Source of the DNA: an uncultured Aquimarina sp.
GTDB taxonomy: Bacteria > Bacteroidota > Bacteroidia > Flavobacteriales > Flavobacteriaceae
Length of the DNA stretch: 64,000 nt
Direction of reading: 5' to 3'
Assembly: GCA_947498775.1 (NCBI GenBank)
Contig: CANMLL010000012.1
Coordinates: 140,848-204,847 of the forward strand
Shown here piece after piece: positions 1 through 9,293 of the stretch. The stretch's first letter is position 1, and each line of letters begins with the position of its first letter. A program made the translations under genes and the position numbers. Below the pieces are notes generated by a model, which was not told the origin of the DNA, did not search any database, and saw only the letters and a program-made list of their open reading frames with translations.

Positions 1-79
1 GACAGTGCACTAAGCATAGTGTGGAACTTGTGATACCGAGTAGGTCGCCGATTTTTAAGTCTTTAGTTTTTAAATGCAT
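1..79 (-). CDS. MerC-like membrane protein, N-terminal fragment (runs off window)
   Basis: An ATG at 79 opens a reading frame that stays open to the left edge (26 residues). The visible peptide contains LLGITSSTLCLVHC. A serine/threonine-rich helix ending in C-x3-C-like spacing followed by His is typical of the first helix of small MerC-domain proteins of Bacteroidetes, which are proposed mercury or metal uptake proteins of the inner membrane. Too little is present for certainty, and a different small membrane protein is possible. It has the same orientation as the detox genes that follow. Confidence 0.4.
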   Translation of the reverse strand, partial: MHLKTKDLKIGDLLGITSSTLCLVHC

Positions 80-167
80 TATGAATTTTTATAGTGAAAC
101 AGGATAAGTATGCCAGCAGCGAAGAAGTTTGCCGCCAGCATACGTTCTAACTAATCAACCAACCTAA

Positions 168-1397
168 CTAAACAGTTTCTGCCTTTTTGTTTATTCCAAC
201 AACCTTGTCCCTGAACATTCCGTGTGGGTCAATGACATATTTTTTACTTGAACCATCTGAGAATTTTTGATAGGCTTCAGGTGCTTCATCCAAGGTGATG
301 ACCTCGGGATTCATTATGGTTTGCATCGAAATCCGGTCCCAAAGAATGGCCTGCATAATCTGGAAATTGTACTTGCCAATAGGTGCCATACCGGTCTGGA
401 TTCTAAGGGATTTTAACCAGCCTTTGCCCCAATCCACGGTAAGTTTCCCTTTTTTGGCAGTTTCGTCCCGTCCTCCTGGGTCGGCGGGAACATAGATACC
501 AGGGATACCAATGCCACCGCTGGCACGTACCACATCAAAAAGGTCATTGATAACTGCATTGGGATTTTCGGCATTGTAGTCTTCATCACCGTGGCCGTGG
601 GCTTCGTAACCCACTGCATCCACGCCGGCATCTACCTCAGGGACACCGAGTATCTGTTCAATCTGCTCTGCGATGGTGGCATCAAGGGTCAGGTCTACCG
701 TTTCCATCCCAGCCTGTTTGACCAGTTCAAGACGGTCTTTGTTCATATCGCCCACGATAACACAGGATGCACCCAAAAGCTTGGCCGACTCTGCCGCACA
801 TCTGCCTACTGGGCCAGCCCCAGCAATATATACGGTTGAACCTGTAGTCACCCCAGCTGCGAACGCACCGTGATAGCCTGTGGGAAGGATATCGGAAACC
901 AAAGTAAGGTCAAGAATCTTTTCCAGGGCTTGGTCTCGGTCTGGGAATTTAAGCAGTTGAAAATCTGCATAGGGTATCAAACAGTATTCTGCCTGGCCAC
1001 CCAACCATCCACCAAGGTCAAAGCCATAAGCACCAACTGGGGCATCTGGGTTGACTGTTTCGCAGACATCGGTGTTGCCTTTTTTACAGTTACGGCATCG
1101 GCCACACGATACATTGAAGGGTACGGAAACAATGTCCCCAATTTCCAAAAATTCCACATCCTTGCCCTTTTCAACCACTTCCCCGGTAATTTCGTGACCG
1201 AGTACGTGCTCTTCCGGAACTACAAAACGCCCTCTAAAAATATGCTGGTCACTACCACATATATTGGTCGATACGACTTTGATAATCACCGCATGGTGAA
1301 TATCTTTTCCTCTTGGGTCTTGAAAGGTAGGATATGGGATATCGGCTACCTGGAGGTCCCAAGCCCCTTTGTAAACTACGCCTCTGTTACTTGCCAT
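168..1397 (-). CDS. fdhA: Glutathione-independent formaldehyde dehydrogenase
   Basis: This is a 409-residue zinc-dependent medium-chain alcohol dehydrogenase. The N-terminal GroES-like half carries the catalytic zinc ligands (NICGSDQH near residue 48 and GHE near residue 67) and a structural-zinc cysteine cluster (SCGRCRNCKKGNTDVC, about residues 97-112). The Rossmann half carries a GAGPVG motif near residue 193. The long insert with GHGDEDYN and the length match the glutathione-independent, NAD-retaining formaldehyde dehydrogenases (dismutases) rather than ordinary ADH. It would oxidise formaldehyde to formate in the cytosol. It lies 123 bp downstream of the flavin reductase remnant and is the last complete gene of the minus-strand detox block. 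The family is clear; the exact aldehyde substrate is inferred. Confidence 0.85.
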   Translation of the reverse strand: MASNRGVVYKGAWDLQVADIPYPTFQDPRGKDIHHAVIIKVVSTNICGSDQHIFRGRFVVPEEHVLGHEITGEVVEKGKDVEFLEIGDIVSVPFNVSCGRCRNCKKGNTDVCETVNPDAPVGAYGFDLGGWLGGQAEYCLIPYADFQLLKFPDRDQALEKILDLTLVSDILPTGYHGAFAAGVTTGSTVYIAGAGPVGRCAAESAKLLGASCVIVGDMNKDRLELVKQAGMETVDLTLDATIAEQIEQILGVPEVDAGVDAVGYEAHGHGDEDYNAENPNAVINDLFDVVRASGGIGIPGIYVPADPGGRDETAKKGKLTVDWGKGWLKSLRIQTGMAPIGKYNFQIMQAILWDRISMQTIMNPEVITLDEAPEAYQKFSDGSSKKYVIDPHGMFRDKVVGINKKAETV

Positions 1398-1520
1398 TTT
1401 TCTATGATTTTTAGTGAATATTGATTTTAATTAGCGTTTTATAGCTTTCATAAAATTCACCTAAAATCAAGGGCAATACTTGATTGAAGTTGTCGTACTG
1501 TACGTTTATTGCTATTGTTC

Positions 1521-2131
1521 TTACTTGGATGCGTAATCTATAGTGGCTTTATCGTAGTCGCAGGTCCCGGTTTTAGCCATTTGTCGGGCAGCCAAAAATA
1601 CCTCTTTTCCCAACTGCTCTAAACTGTTCCGTATAGATTCATCCTTGAGTTTACCTTGTTCATCAAAAATCTTCCAGGTCTGTGCCACGGGAATCACCAA
1701 GGGAACTGCCCACGCCCGCAATGCCCTTACCATAAATTCCATTGTGTTGATGTCCTGTAAGCCTTGGGTACCGCCTGCGGTGCTAATCAATCCAACAATT
1801 TTGTTAGATAGATAGCCCTTTGCGTTTTTATTGAGCAATTCCAACCAATCAATGGCATTTTTAAAAGAACCGCTTACTGAACCGTGATACAACGGGCTGC
1901 ACCAAATCATCGCATCTGCTTCCCTAACAGTTTCAATCAAGGTCTCTACGGATGTAGCATTGTTTTTTCTTCGGGTCGGTACATTGGAAGTTCCAACTTA
2001 TAAAGGTCGAGCAAATGGGTTTCCGCACCTTGCCCCATTGCACCGTTTAAGGCAATTTCAAGGGCATTTAGACTTGTTGAGTTTTCTCTAAGTGAACCAC
2101 CCAGTCCTACTATTTTGATTTTCCTTTCCAT
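1521..2131 (-). pseudogene. NADPH-dependent FMN reductase, frameshifted
   Basis: Two abutting frames together make one flavodoxin-fold NAD(P)H:FMN reductase of about 203 residues. The first (2131-1949) gives the phosphate-binding GGSLRENSTS segment and breaks off after MYRPEEKTMLHP. The second carries the diagnostic SPLYHGSVSGSFKNAIDWLE segment and a normal C-terminus. The frames meet at a run of six T on the plus strand (1963-1968); a seventh base restores one frame reading EEKNNATSVETLIETVREAD. This could be a genuine loss-of-function slip, a sequencing error in a homopolymer, or less likely a -1 slippage site. It ends 4 bp before dps on the upstream side, so the pair was probably co-transcribed. 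Confidence 0.75.
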
Positions 2132-2135
2132 CTAT

Positions 2136-2612
2136 CTATCCTAAATATGAACGTAACATCCAGGCCATTTTTTCGTGCTTTTCCATTATAGCTGTCACGA
2201 AGTCACTGGTACCGGCATCCTTAAATTTTTCGGCCTGCTCTTCCAAATCTTTCCTTGCAATTCGGATGATGGTCTCGTGGTCGGCCAAGAGGTTTTCGAG
2301 CATTGTTTCGGCACTACCGTCCAAATGATTGGTTTCTAGAAGTCTTGCTAATTGGATATAATCCTTCATCGACCCTACGGCAAAATGCCCAATGGTGCGG
2401 ATGCGTTCTGCCAAATCATCAATGATTTCTTCCAATTCGTCGTACTGTTCCTCAAAAAAGGAATGCAGGGAACGGAAATACAGCCCCTTGACGTTCCAAT
2501 GGTAATTTCGGGTTTTGATGTACAGCACGTGCTCGTCAGCAAGTAAGGTGTTCAGGGAATAGGCCACGCTCTCGCGGTTGCCTTCGTGGATTCCGATGTC
2601 TATTTTTTCCAT
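2136..2612 (-). CDS. dps: Dps-family ferritin-like DNA-protection protein
   Basis: This 158-residue protein has the usual Dps length. It shows the characteristic YHWNVKG motif near residue 38 and a second helix FFEEQYDELEEIIDDLAERI (about residues 51-70), which supply the intersubunit ferroxidase His, Asp and Glu ligands. Dps forms a dodecamer that oxidises Fe(II) with peroxide, stores iron and protects DNA. It sits directly upstream of the flavin reductase remnant and near SOD and efflux genes, in keeping with an oxidative-stress island. A gap of 97 bp separates it from the SYLF gene upstream, so it may have its own promoter. Confidence 0.9.
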   Translation of the reverse strand: MEKIDIGIHEGNRESVAYSLNTLLADEHVLYIKTRNYHWNVKGLYFRSLHSFFEEQYDELEEIIDDLAERIRTIGHFAVGSMKDYIQLARLLETNHLDGSAETMLENLLADHETIIRIARKDLEEQAEKFKDAGTSDFVTAIMEKHEKMAWMLRSYLG

Positions 2613-2709
2613 TTTTTCAGTTATTGATATGATTTTTTTAATATGCGGTTTATTTTTAATCCTTTCTAGGACACTTTTTCCCTACTTAGAGAATCTTGCC
2701 ATCCATTTA

Positions 2710-3372
2710 TCATTGACGTACTTTGGCTAAGACTTCGGTAAGTCTTGTGTATTCATCATTTTTGATTTTTTTCTCTTCGGAAAGCTTCAGGGTAATGTTG
2801 ACCTTCTTTCCATAGAAATCCCTGTTCAGTTTTTTATCCACTTTGAGCAGCGCACCATCCAGACTTATACCCGCAAAAAGGCCTTTACTTTTGGAATAGG
2901 ATATGATTTCGGCAGAAAAATCCTCGTTGGTGCGGGCAGAGGAATTTCGACCTATCGGGCCTGCAGCAACCGAAATATCGCCACCCAGAGTAAAGTCCGA
3001 TTTTCCCAACGTAAGCAAAGTCTCTTTGGACTTTACCAAGAGCACCAAATCAATGGACTGGACACCAGCCTGAAATCCGATGCTGCCTCCGGTCAACTGA
3101 ACAAAAACAGGTTTGGCCAAAGTGCCATCATCTTCAAAAATGGTCGCAATGCCTTTTCCGCGCTTACCACCCACAAGAAAACCCGCATTGACAAGACCAG
3201 GAATGATAATGATGCCTTCCGAACGCTCCAATAAGGATTTGGGAACCGTTTCATCAATTTCCAAAAGGCTTTCCATCAACTCTGCTGATTTGGACAATTT
3301 CTTTTCTGACTTCTTTTGTGCCGTTGCAAACATCGCTACGGACACTATCGTTGCAAATACAATTGCTCTCAT
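2710..3372 (-). CDS. Lipid-binding SYLF (YSC84-like) domain protein
   Basis: A 220-residue protein with a cleavable signal peptide (first ~18 residues, ending at ATAQ) followed by a SYLF/YSC84 domain. Family features are the RSEGIIIIPGLVNAGFLVGGKRGKG block (about residues 50-75), a TGGSIGFQAGVQSID segment and a DISVAAGPIGR segment. SYLF proteins bind phosphoinositides or other lipids in eukaryotes; the bacterial exported forms have no firm role. It is the distal gene of the chain that starts at SOD, 12 bp after NhaA when NhaA ends at 3385. The envelope location is inferred from the signal peptide. Confidence 0.8.
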   Translation of the reverse strand: MRAIVFATIVSVAMFATAQKKSEKKLSKSAELMESLLEIDETVPKSLLERSEGIIIIPGLVNAGFLVGGKRGKGIATIFEDDGTLAKPVFVQLTGGSIGFQAGVQSIDLVLLVKSKETLLTLGKSDFTLGGDISVAAGPIGRNSSARTNEDFSAEIISYSKSKGLFAGISLDGALLKVDKKLNRDFYGKKVNITLKLSEEKKIKNDEYTRLTEVLAKVRQ

Positions 3373-3384
3373 TTTAAATACATT

Positions 3385-4707
3385 TTATTGAACATTCTGT
3401 TTTTTCTTGAATATTATGAACCATAGGTATCCTATCACTGCGGCCAAAAAGGAAGCCACCAGTATGCCTACCTTGGCTTTTGCCAAGAGTGCTTCATCTT
3501 CGAGTGCCAATTCTGCGATAAATAGCGACATCGTAAAACCGATTCCCGCAAAAAGCCCCATCCCGACAATTTGGTTCCAACCAGCACCTTGTGGAAGCAC
3601 GGCAATTTTACTTTTGTATGAGAGATAGGTAAACAAGGAAACGCCCAATACCTTACCAATAAGAAGGCCGCAGATAATACCCAAGCTCACGGGATGCAAC
3701 AGCATTTCCATAATATCGCCCTCAATCCGCACACCGGCATTCGCCAATGCAAAAAGCGGTAACACCAAAAAGTTGACTAAAGGGCTCAGCTTTCTTTCAA
3801 TACGTTGCAAGGGCGTACCCGCTCGTTTGCTTTCAATGATTATTTTTGAGATGATATCCTCTTGGTGATGACTTAGCAAGGATTGTGGGGCAGCACAGGT
3901 AGTATCGAAGTCTGCCGTCCATTCCCTTAAATGGTCCTGATACTCTTTTTCGGTTATTTTTCGAGTAGCAGGAATGGTAAATGCCCCCAACACACCTGCC
4001 AAAGTAGCGTGAATGCCCGAAAGCAAAAGGGCCAACCATAATCCCAATATGCCCACAATCAAATAGAACCACATATTACGCACACCTGCATAGTTGGCGA
4101 TAGCCATAGCCCCTAAATAAATCGATGCTGCGATAAGACTTTGAACATCGATAAAAGGCGTGAGAAAGAAAGCAATGACCAGAATGGCCTCCAAGTCATC
4201 TACAGTTGCCAGGGCAGTAAGGAAGGTCTTTGATTTAGAAGGAACAAACGTACCCAATAAAGTGATTAGTCCCAAGGCAAAGGCAATGTCAGTAGCCATC
4301 GGAATACCCCACGCCTTCTGAGCTTCCGTTCCGTAGTTAAATGCCAAGAAAATCAAGGCAGGAATGAGCATTCCGCCTAAAGCGGCTACCACGGGCAATA
4401 TTGCCTTGCGAAATGAGGACAATTCGCCCTGCAAAACTTCTCTTTTGATTTCAAGCCCCACGGAAAAAAAGAAAATGGCCATCAATCCATCGTTTATCCA
4501 GATGTGTACGGGTTCCGTTAGGTCAAATCCTTCAAAACCAATGCTGAACGGTCTATGAAAAAAATGGTCATAACTTTCATAAAATGGGGAATTGGCCCAA
4601 ACCAACGCAATCACCACCATCACCAATAGCACCAATCCTTTTGCATAAGGTTTTGAAAAACCTTGGTTTATGAACTGTATGAATCGGTCTGCGGGACTGG
4701 TCTGCAT
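3385..4707 (-). CDS. nhaA: Na+/H+ antiporter NhaA
   Basis: An inner-membrane antiporter of about 440 residues with many hydrophobic helices. Recognisable NhaA signatures are FFFSVGLEIKRE, the MATDIAFALG segment, TALATVDDLEAILVIA with the paired aspartates that bind Na+ and H+, and ALANAGVR late in the protein. The frame can be extended upstream to 4758, but that would overlap the preceding gene by 41 bp. The ATG at 4707 (MQTSPADRF) leaves a 10 bp gap and fits family N-termini, so it is preferred. It exports Na+ in exchange for protons at alkaline pH. Its place at the end of the efflux operon suggests ion homeostasis during stress. Confidence 0.9.
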   Translation of the reverse strand: MQTSPADRFIQFINQGFSKPYAKGLVLLVMVVIALVWANSPFYESYDHFFHRPFSIGFEGFDLTEPVHIWINDGLMAIFFFSVGLEIKREVLQGELSSFRKAILPVVAALGGMLIPALIFLAFNYGTEAQKAWGIPMATDIAFALGLITLLGTFVPSKSKTFLTALATVDDLEAILVIAFFLTPFIDVQSLIAASIYLGAMAIANYAGVRNMWFYLIVGILGLWLALLLSGIHATLAGVLGAFTIPATRKITEKEYQDHLREWTADFDTTCAAPQSLLSHHQEDIISKIIIESKRAGTPLQRIERKLSPLVNFLVLPLFALANAGVRIEGDIMEMLLHPVSLGIICGLLIGKVLGVSLFTYLSYKSKIAVLPQGAGWNQIVGMGLFAGIGFTMSLFIAELALEDEALLAKAKVGILVASFLAAVIGYLWFIIFKKKQNVQ

Positions 4708-4717
4708 TGGTAAGGAA

Positions 4718-6148
4718 TTATTGCCATCCACCACCAAGGGCCTGATAGAGTGAAACAATGGCGTTTAATTGTAAATACTTCGTGTTGATGAGTTCCAACT
4801 GTGCTGCGAGTTGTTCATCATTGGCTCGCAATACCTCGAGATAATTGGCATAACCATTCACCAATAGTTCTGTTGAGAAATCTGCGGCATCGGTCAAGGC
4901 CAACACCTGTGTTTCCCGAAGAATGTATTTTTCACTTTCGGCTTTGTAGGTAGCCATTGCATTTGAGACTTCCTGACCTGCAATCAATAAAGTGTTCTTA
5001 AAGTTGAACAGCGCCTCTTTTTTTTGAGCCTTTGCCACTTCAAACTGGGTGCGAATCTGGCGTTGGTTCAACAAGGGTTGGGCAAGACCTGCTACCAAAT
5101 TGTTAAAGAAGGAAGCACTCTCGAACCAATCCCCAAATGCCAAGCTCTGGAAACCTGCTGAGGCACTCAGAGTAATTTTTGGATAAAAATCGGCGCGTGC
5201 TACATTGACCAGCTCAAAGCGGTTGATAAGATTGTACTCTGCCTGTATCACATCTGGGCGATTGCGAAGCAATTGGGAAGGAAGCCCTACGCTAAAATCG
5301 GTAAGCACCTCTTGTTGAGCAAGCTGCCCTCTTTCAATTTCTTTTGGTGATTCACCCAACAGGATACTCAATGTATTTTCCAATAAGACGATTTGCAGCC
5401 TTAGGTCAATGGCCAATATCTCCGCAGTGACCAATTGGGCTTCGGTCTGTTTTACGGCTACTTCGGTCTCTTCGCCCGACGCTTTCAAACTCTGGATAGT
5501 CTCAAAGCTTTTCTGCCTTACTTTAACCGTCTTTTCAGCAATAGCCAATTGGGCATCAAATGCCAATAACTGATAATAGGCCGAAGCGATACTGGCCACC
5601 AATTCGGTTTGAACTGCCCGCCGTACGGCTTCACTTTGCAGGAAAGCAGCTCCCAGAGCACGTTTATTTCCGCGGATGCGCCCCCAAATATCGGCTTCCC
5701 AACTAAGATTGGTGGTAAGGTCATATTGTTCGAGTCTTCCGCTGGGTCCACCACCATTGTTCCCGCCGATATTTGCAAACTGTTGTCCCAAGGCACTATT
5801 ATCGGCAAATTCTGAAGAGGTTACCGATGCACTCAGGTCAACAATGGGAATATAGCCTGCTTTCCCCTGTTTGTAATAGGCTTCTGCGGCAAGCACCTGC
5901 TGATAGGCTATTTTGAGGTCATAGTTGTTCTGCAGCCCTCTGGCAATGAGTTCTTGAAGTACAGGGTCGGTAAACAATTCATTCCAAGGCATTGTGGCAA
6001 TGCTAGTGGTATCGTTCTCTGAAAAATTACGGTACAAATCAACTGTTTCCAGTTCGGGGCGTTCGTAGTTCTTGGCCACGAAACACCCATTGAGCAATAA
6101 TGATATGCCAACTATAACAGAAAATTTTATGATTGCTTTTGTTTTCAT
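4718..6148 (-). CDS. RND efflux outer-membrane channel (NodT/OprM family)
   Basis: A 476-residue TolC-like outer membrane factor. The signal peptide ends in a lipobox (LLLNGCF, Cys at about 22), so it is probably a lipoprotein, and two repeated outer membrane efflux domains follow. Typical motifs are the WNELFTDPVLQELIARGLQNNYDLK segment early on, WEADIWGRIRGNKRA near the middle of the first repeat, and LLRNRPDVIQAEYNL opening the second. It overlaps the RND pump gene by 4 bp (translational coupling). It would form the outer membrane exit duct of the tripartite pump encoded by the next two genes. Confidence 0.92.
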   Translation of the reverse strand: MKTKAIIKFSVIVGISLLLNGCFVAKNYERPELETVDLYRNFSENDTTSIATMPWNELFTDPVLQELIARGLQNNYDLKIAYQQVLAAEAYYKQGKAGYIPIVDLSASVTSSEFADNSALGQQFANIGGNNGGGPSGRLEQYDLTTNLSWEADIWGRIRGNKRALGAAFLQSEAVRRAVQTELVASIASAYYQLLAFDAQLAIAEKTVKVRQKSFETIQSLKASGEETEVAVKQTEAQLVTAEILAIDLRLQIVLLENTLSILLGESPKEIERGQLAQQEVLTDFSVGLPSQLLRNRPDVIQAEYNLINRFELVNVARADFYPKITLSASAGFQSLAFGDWFESASFFNNLVAGLAQPLLNQRQIRTQFEVAKAQKKEALFNFKNTLLIAGQEVSNAMATYKAESEKYILRETQVLALTDAADFSTELLVNGYANYLEVLRANDEQLAAQLELINTKYLQLNAIVSLYQALGGGWQ

Positions 6149-9100
6149 TGCACTTGGGTGTTTGAAGGTTCAACACTACTTTTTCCCAAGCGTTCTTGTA
6201 ACGACTGAAAGACAATAAAGAGAATGGGAATGACAAAAACCCCAACCAGTGTTCCCACCAATAGGCCGCCTGCTGCTCCTGTACCGATGGAACGGTTCCC
6301 TATGGCGCCTACTCCTGAAGCAAGCACAAGGGGCATTAGCCCTGCGATAAATGCCAATGAAGTCATCAAAATAGGGCGTAAGCGCACTTTTGCGCCTTCA
6401 ATGGCCGCTTCCACAATCGATTTTCCCGCTTTTCTGGATTGAATGGCAAATTCAACAATAAGAATCGCATTTTTTGCCAATAGCCCCACGAGCATTACCA
6501 AGGCTATTTGAAAATAGATGTTGTTTTCGAGTCCTGTAAGCCAGGTGAATAAATAAGCTCCAGCGATACCTATGGGAAGTGAAAAAATTACGGCAAATGT
6601 TATTAAGTAACTTTCGTACTGGGCTGATAACAGAAAATAGACAAATAACAAGCTCAACAGGAAAATCAAAATGACCTGACTTGAAGCATTGACTTCTTCC
6701 CTTGTCAGTCCGGAAAAATCAATGGTATAATTTTGTGGTAACGAAGCTGCTATCTCATTGACCGCAGTAATGGCATCCCCTGAGCTGTATCCTGGTGCCG
6801 CTGCACCATTAATGGTCACTGCGTTAAAGAGGTTAAAACGGTTGACCGACTGTGGCCCATAAATTCGTTTAAAATTCACAAATTCACTGACGGGTGCCAT
6901 TTCCCCCGAAGCGTTCCGTACAAAAAGTTGGTCTACATCTTCCTCGACCTCACGGTATTCTGGTGATGATTGCACGTACACACGATATTGTTTCCCAAAG
7001 CGACTAAAATTGGCCGCGTATATTCCGCCCACATAGCCCTGCATTGCCCCTAGCACATCACTCACCAAAAGTCCGGCTGCTTTGATTTTAGGAACATTAA
7101 GTTCCATTTCGTACTGCGGAAAAGCCGTGCTAAAACTATTTTGGGCAAATAGGATTTCTGGTCGTTGGCCCAACTTTTCAGAAAAGTCCCGAACATTTTT
7201 GTCCAGTTCTACAAAGGCTCCGCCTGAACGGTCCTGAACCACCACACTAAATCCATCCGAAGAACCAAAACCAGGAATCTGTGGCGGTTCAAAAAAGACG
7301 AACTGAGCGTCCTTGATGGTGGATGAGACCCCGAACAACTGACCTATGATGGCATCGATGTTCATACTTTCATCACCTTCCCGTTCCTCCCAAGGCAGTA
7401 AGGTCATAAATCCGAGGGCATACGAACCTCCAGCTCCAGAAAAGAAGTTTCTTCCGTTGATAAAGGAAATATTTTCTATCCCATTTATGGCATCCGCCTT
7501 GGTGTAGAGTTCTTCCATCACGGCTACTGTTCGGTCGAGTGAGGCACCAGGTGGAAGCTCGGCATTCACAAATATGACACCACGGTCTTCGGTAGGCACA
7601 AATCCGGAAGGAATACTTTGGTTGACTAAATAGATGACAAAACCAGCCAAGACCAGGATACCAAGGTTGACCCATTTGTATTTCCAAAGCCATTGTATGC
7701 CTGTAGCATAACGATTGACGACCACCGAAAAACCAGCATTAAAGGCTTTTGAGAATCGCTGTAGCAAGGATGGTTTTCTGCCGTGTTCCTCTTTTTCAGG
7801 TTTGAGAAGCAAGGCACACAACGCTGGACTTAAAGTAAGGGCATTGACAGCCGATATTAGGATGGCCACGATAAGCGTTACCCCAAATTGTTCATAAAAC
7901 ACTCCTGTTGGACCCGTTAGGAAAGTTACTGGAATATACACTGCGGCCATCACCAATGTAATCGAGATGATGGCTCCGTAAATCTCACCCATTGCCGATT
8001 CGGTGGCTTTTCTTGGATTGCGTTCCCCACCTTCCAGTTTGGCCTCCACTGCCTCGACCACCACAATCGCATCATCCACCACAATACCAATGGCAAGGAT
8101 AAGGGCAAACAGGGTCAATAGGTTGAGTGAATATCCCAGCAGGCTCAAAAAGAAAAATGTGCCCACAATGGAAACTGGAACAGCAATACCGGGTATCAAG
8201 GTAGAACGAAAATCCTGAAGGAAAATAAATACCACGATGAACACTAGTATAAAGGCCTCAATCAAAGTACTGATGACCCCTTCAATGGATGCCTCCAAAA
8301 AATCATTGATGTTGTAATTGATAATGTAATCTATCCCTGGCGGGAAATTGGGTTCGAGCTCATCAAACTTGGCTTCTATCGCCGCAATGATTTCTTGTGC
8401 ATTGGAACCCGCTGTCTGGAAAATCCCTGCATTGACCCCTGGGTATGTATTGGTTTGCGAGACCAAGGTATAGGAAAAGGCATCCAGTTCCACTTCCGCC
8501 ACATCGCGCAACCGTAGAAACTGGTTATTTTCCAAAGTGCGGATAATAATACTTCCATATTCGTCTGGGGTTTTATAGCGGCCTTTGTACCGAAGCACAT
8601 ACTCAAATGGATTACCTGAATTTTGCCCCAATGAACCTGACGCAGCTTCAAGGCTTTGCTCATTTATAGCACCGACCACATCGGCAGGTACCAGGTTATG
8701 TGCCACCAACATTTCAGGTTTTAGCCATATTCTGATGGCGTAGTTCTTGTCGCCAAAAACATCGACCGAACCCACACCACTGATACGCTGTAGTTCCGGT
8801 ATAACGTTGATGTTCAAATAATTTTGAACGAACGTGGCATCATAGTCTTCATTGTCAGAATAGAACGAAAAGTACATCAAAGCACTGGTCTGCTGCTTTT
8901 GGGTAATGACCCCGTTTTGTATGACTTCCGCTGGCAGTACAGCATTGGCTCGTGCCACCCTATTTTGGGTGTTTACTGCTGCTATGTCTGGGTCAACACC
9001 TTGTTTAAAATAAACCGTAATGGTAGCACTACCATCATTACTGGCTGTGGATGTGATATAGTCCATTCCCTCAACACCGTTGACCTGCTCTTCAATGGGA

Positions 9101-9288
9101 ATGATGACACTTTCTAAAATGGTTTGTGCATTAGCTCCCGGAAAACTCGTGGCAATCGAGATGGTGGGCGGTGCAATATCGGGATACTGCGTGATGGGTA
9201 AACTGGTAAGCCCCAATAACCCCAGCATCAAAATGATAATGGAAATCACTGTGGATAAAACCGGCCGTCTGATAAAGGTCTGTAGCAT
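6145..9288 (-). CDS. RND multidrug efflux permease (HAE1/AcrB type)
   Basis: A 1047-residue inner-membrane proton-driven pump of standard AcrB length. Visible hallmarks are the N-terminal FIRRPVLSTVISI, the GVEGMDYITSTASNDGSATITVYF stretch of the porter domain, the GIVVDDAIVVVEAVE helix 4 with paired Asp for proton relay, and the internal duplication with helix 10 (LLAKNAILIVEFA) carrying the partner Lys. The hydrophobic profile and ending fit HAE1 proteins that export drugs, detergents and aromatics. It lies between the outer membrane factor (4 bp overlap) and the adaptor (5 bp gap). The substrate is unknown; phenolics or quinones are plausible from the tyrosinase upstream. Confidence 0.95.
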   Translation of the reverse strand: MLQTFIRRPVLSTVISIIILMLGLLGLTSLPITQYPDIAPPTISIATSFPGANAQTILESVIIPIEEQVNGVEGMDYITSTASNDGSATITVYFKQGVDPDIAAVNTQNRVARANAVLPAEVIQNGVITQKQQTSALMYFSFYSDNEDYDATFVQNYLNINVIPELQRISGVGSVDVFGDKNYAIRIWLKPEMLVAHNLVPADVVGAINEQSLEAASGSLGQNSGNPFEYVLRYKGRYKTPDEYGSIIIRTLENNQFLRLRDVAEVELDAFSYTLVSQTNTYPGVNAGIFQTAGSNAQEIIAAIEAKFDELEPNFPPGIDYIINYNINDFLEASIEGVISTLIEAFILVFIVVFIFLQDFRSTLIPGIAVPVSIVGTFFFLSLLGYSLNLLTLFALILAIGIVVDDAIVVVEAVEAKLEGGERNPRKATESAMGEIYGAIISITLVMAAVYIPVTFLTGPTGVFYEQFGVTLIVAILISAVNALTLSPALCALLLKPEKEEHGRKPSLLQRFSKAFNAGFSVVVNRYATGIQWLWKYKWVNLGILVLAGFVIYLVNQSIPSGFVPTEDRGVIFVNAELPPGASLDRTVAVMEELYTKADAINGIENISFINGRNFFSGAGGSYALGFMTLLPWEEREGDESMNIDAIIGQLFGVSSTIKDAQFVFFEPPQIPGFGSSDGFSVVVQDRSGGAFVELDKNVRDFSEKLGQRPEILFAQNSFSTAFPQYEMELNVPKIKAAGLLVSDVLGAMQGYVGGIYAANFSRFGKQYRVYVQSSPEYREVEEDVDQLFVRNASGEMAPVSEFVNFKRIYGPQSVNRFNLFNAVTINGAAAPGYSSGDAITAVNEIAASLPQNYTIDFSGLTREEVNASSQVILIFLLSLLFVYFLLSAQYESYLITFAVIFSLPIGIAGAYLFTWLTGLENNIYFQIALVMLVGLLAKNAILIVEFAIQSRKAGKSIVEAAIEGAKVRLRPILMTSLAFIAGLMPLVLASGVGAIGNRSIGTGAAGGLLVGTLVGVFVIPILFIVFQSLQERLGKSSVEPSNTQVQ

Positions 9289-9293
9289 CTCGA

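Noticed and set aside
870..1424. 184-codon plus-strand frame across the formaldehyde dehydrogenase gene
   Set aside because: It is antisense to a clear, full-length enzyme gene and has no family features; a shadow of biased codons.
1949..1970. Programmed -1 frameshift in the flavin reductase
   Set aside because: The in-frame heptamer is A AAA ACA rather than a canonical slippery site and this family does not use frameshifting; decay or sequence error preferred.
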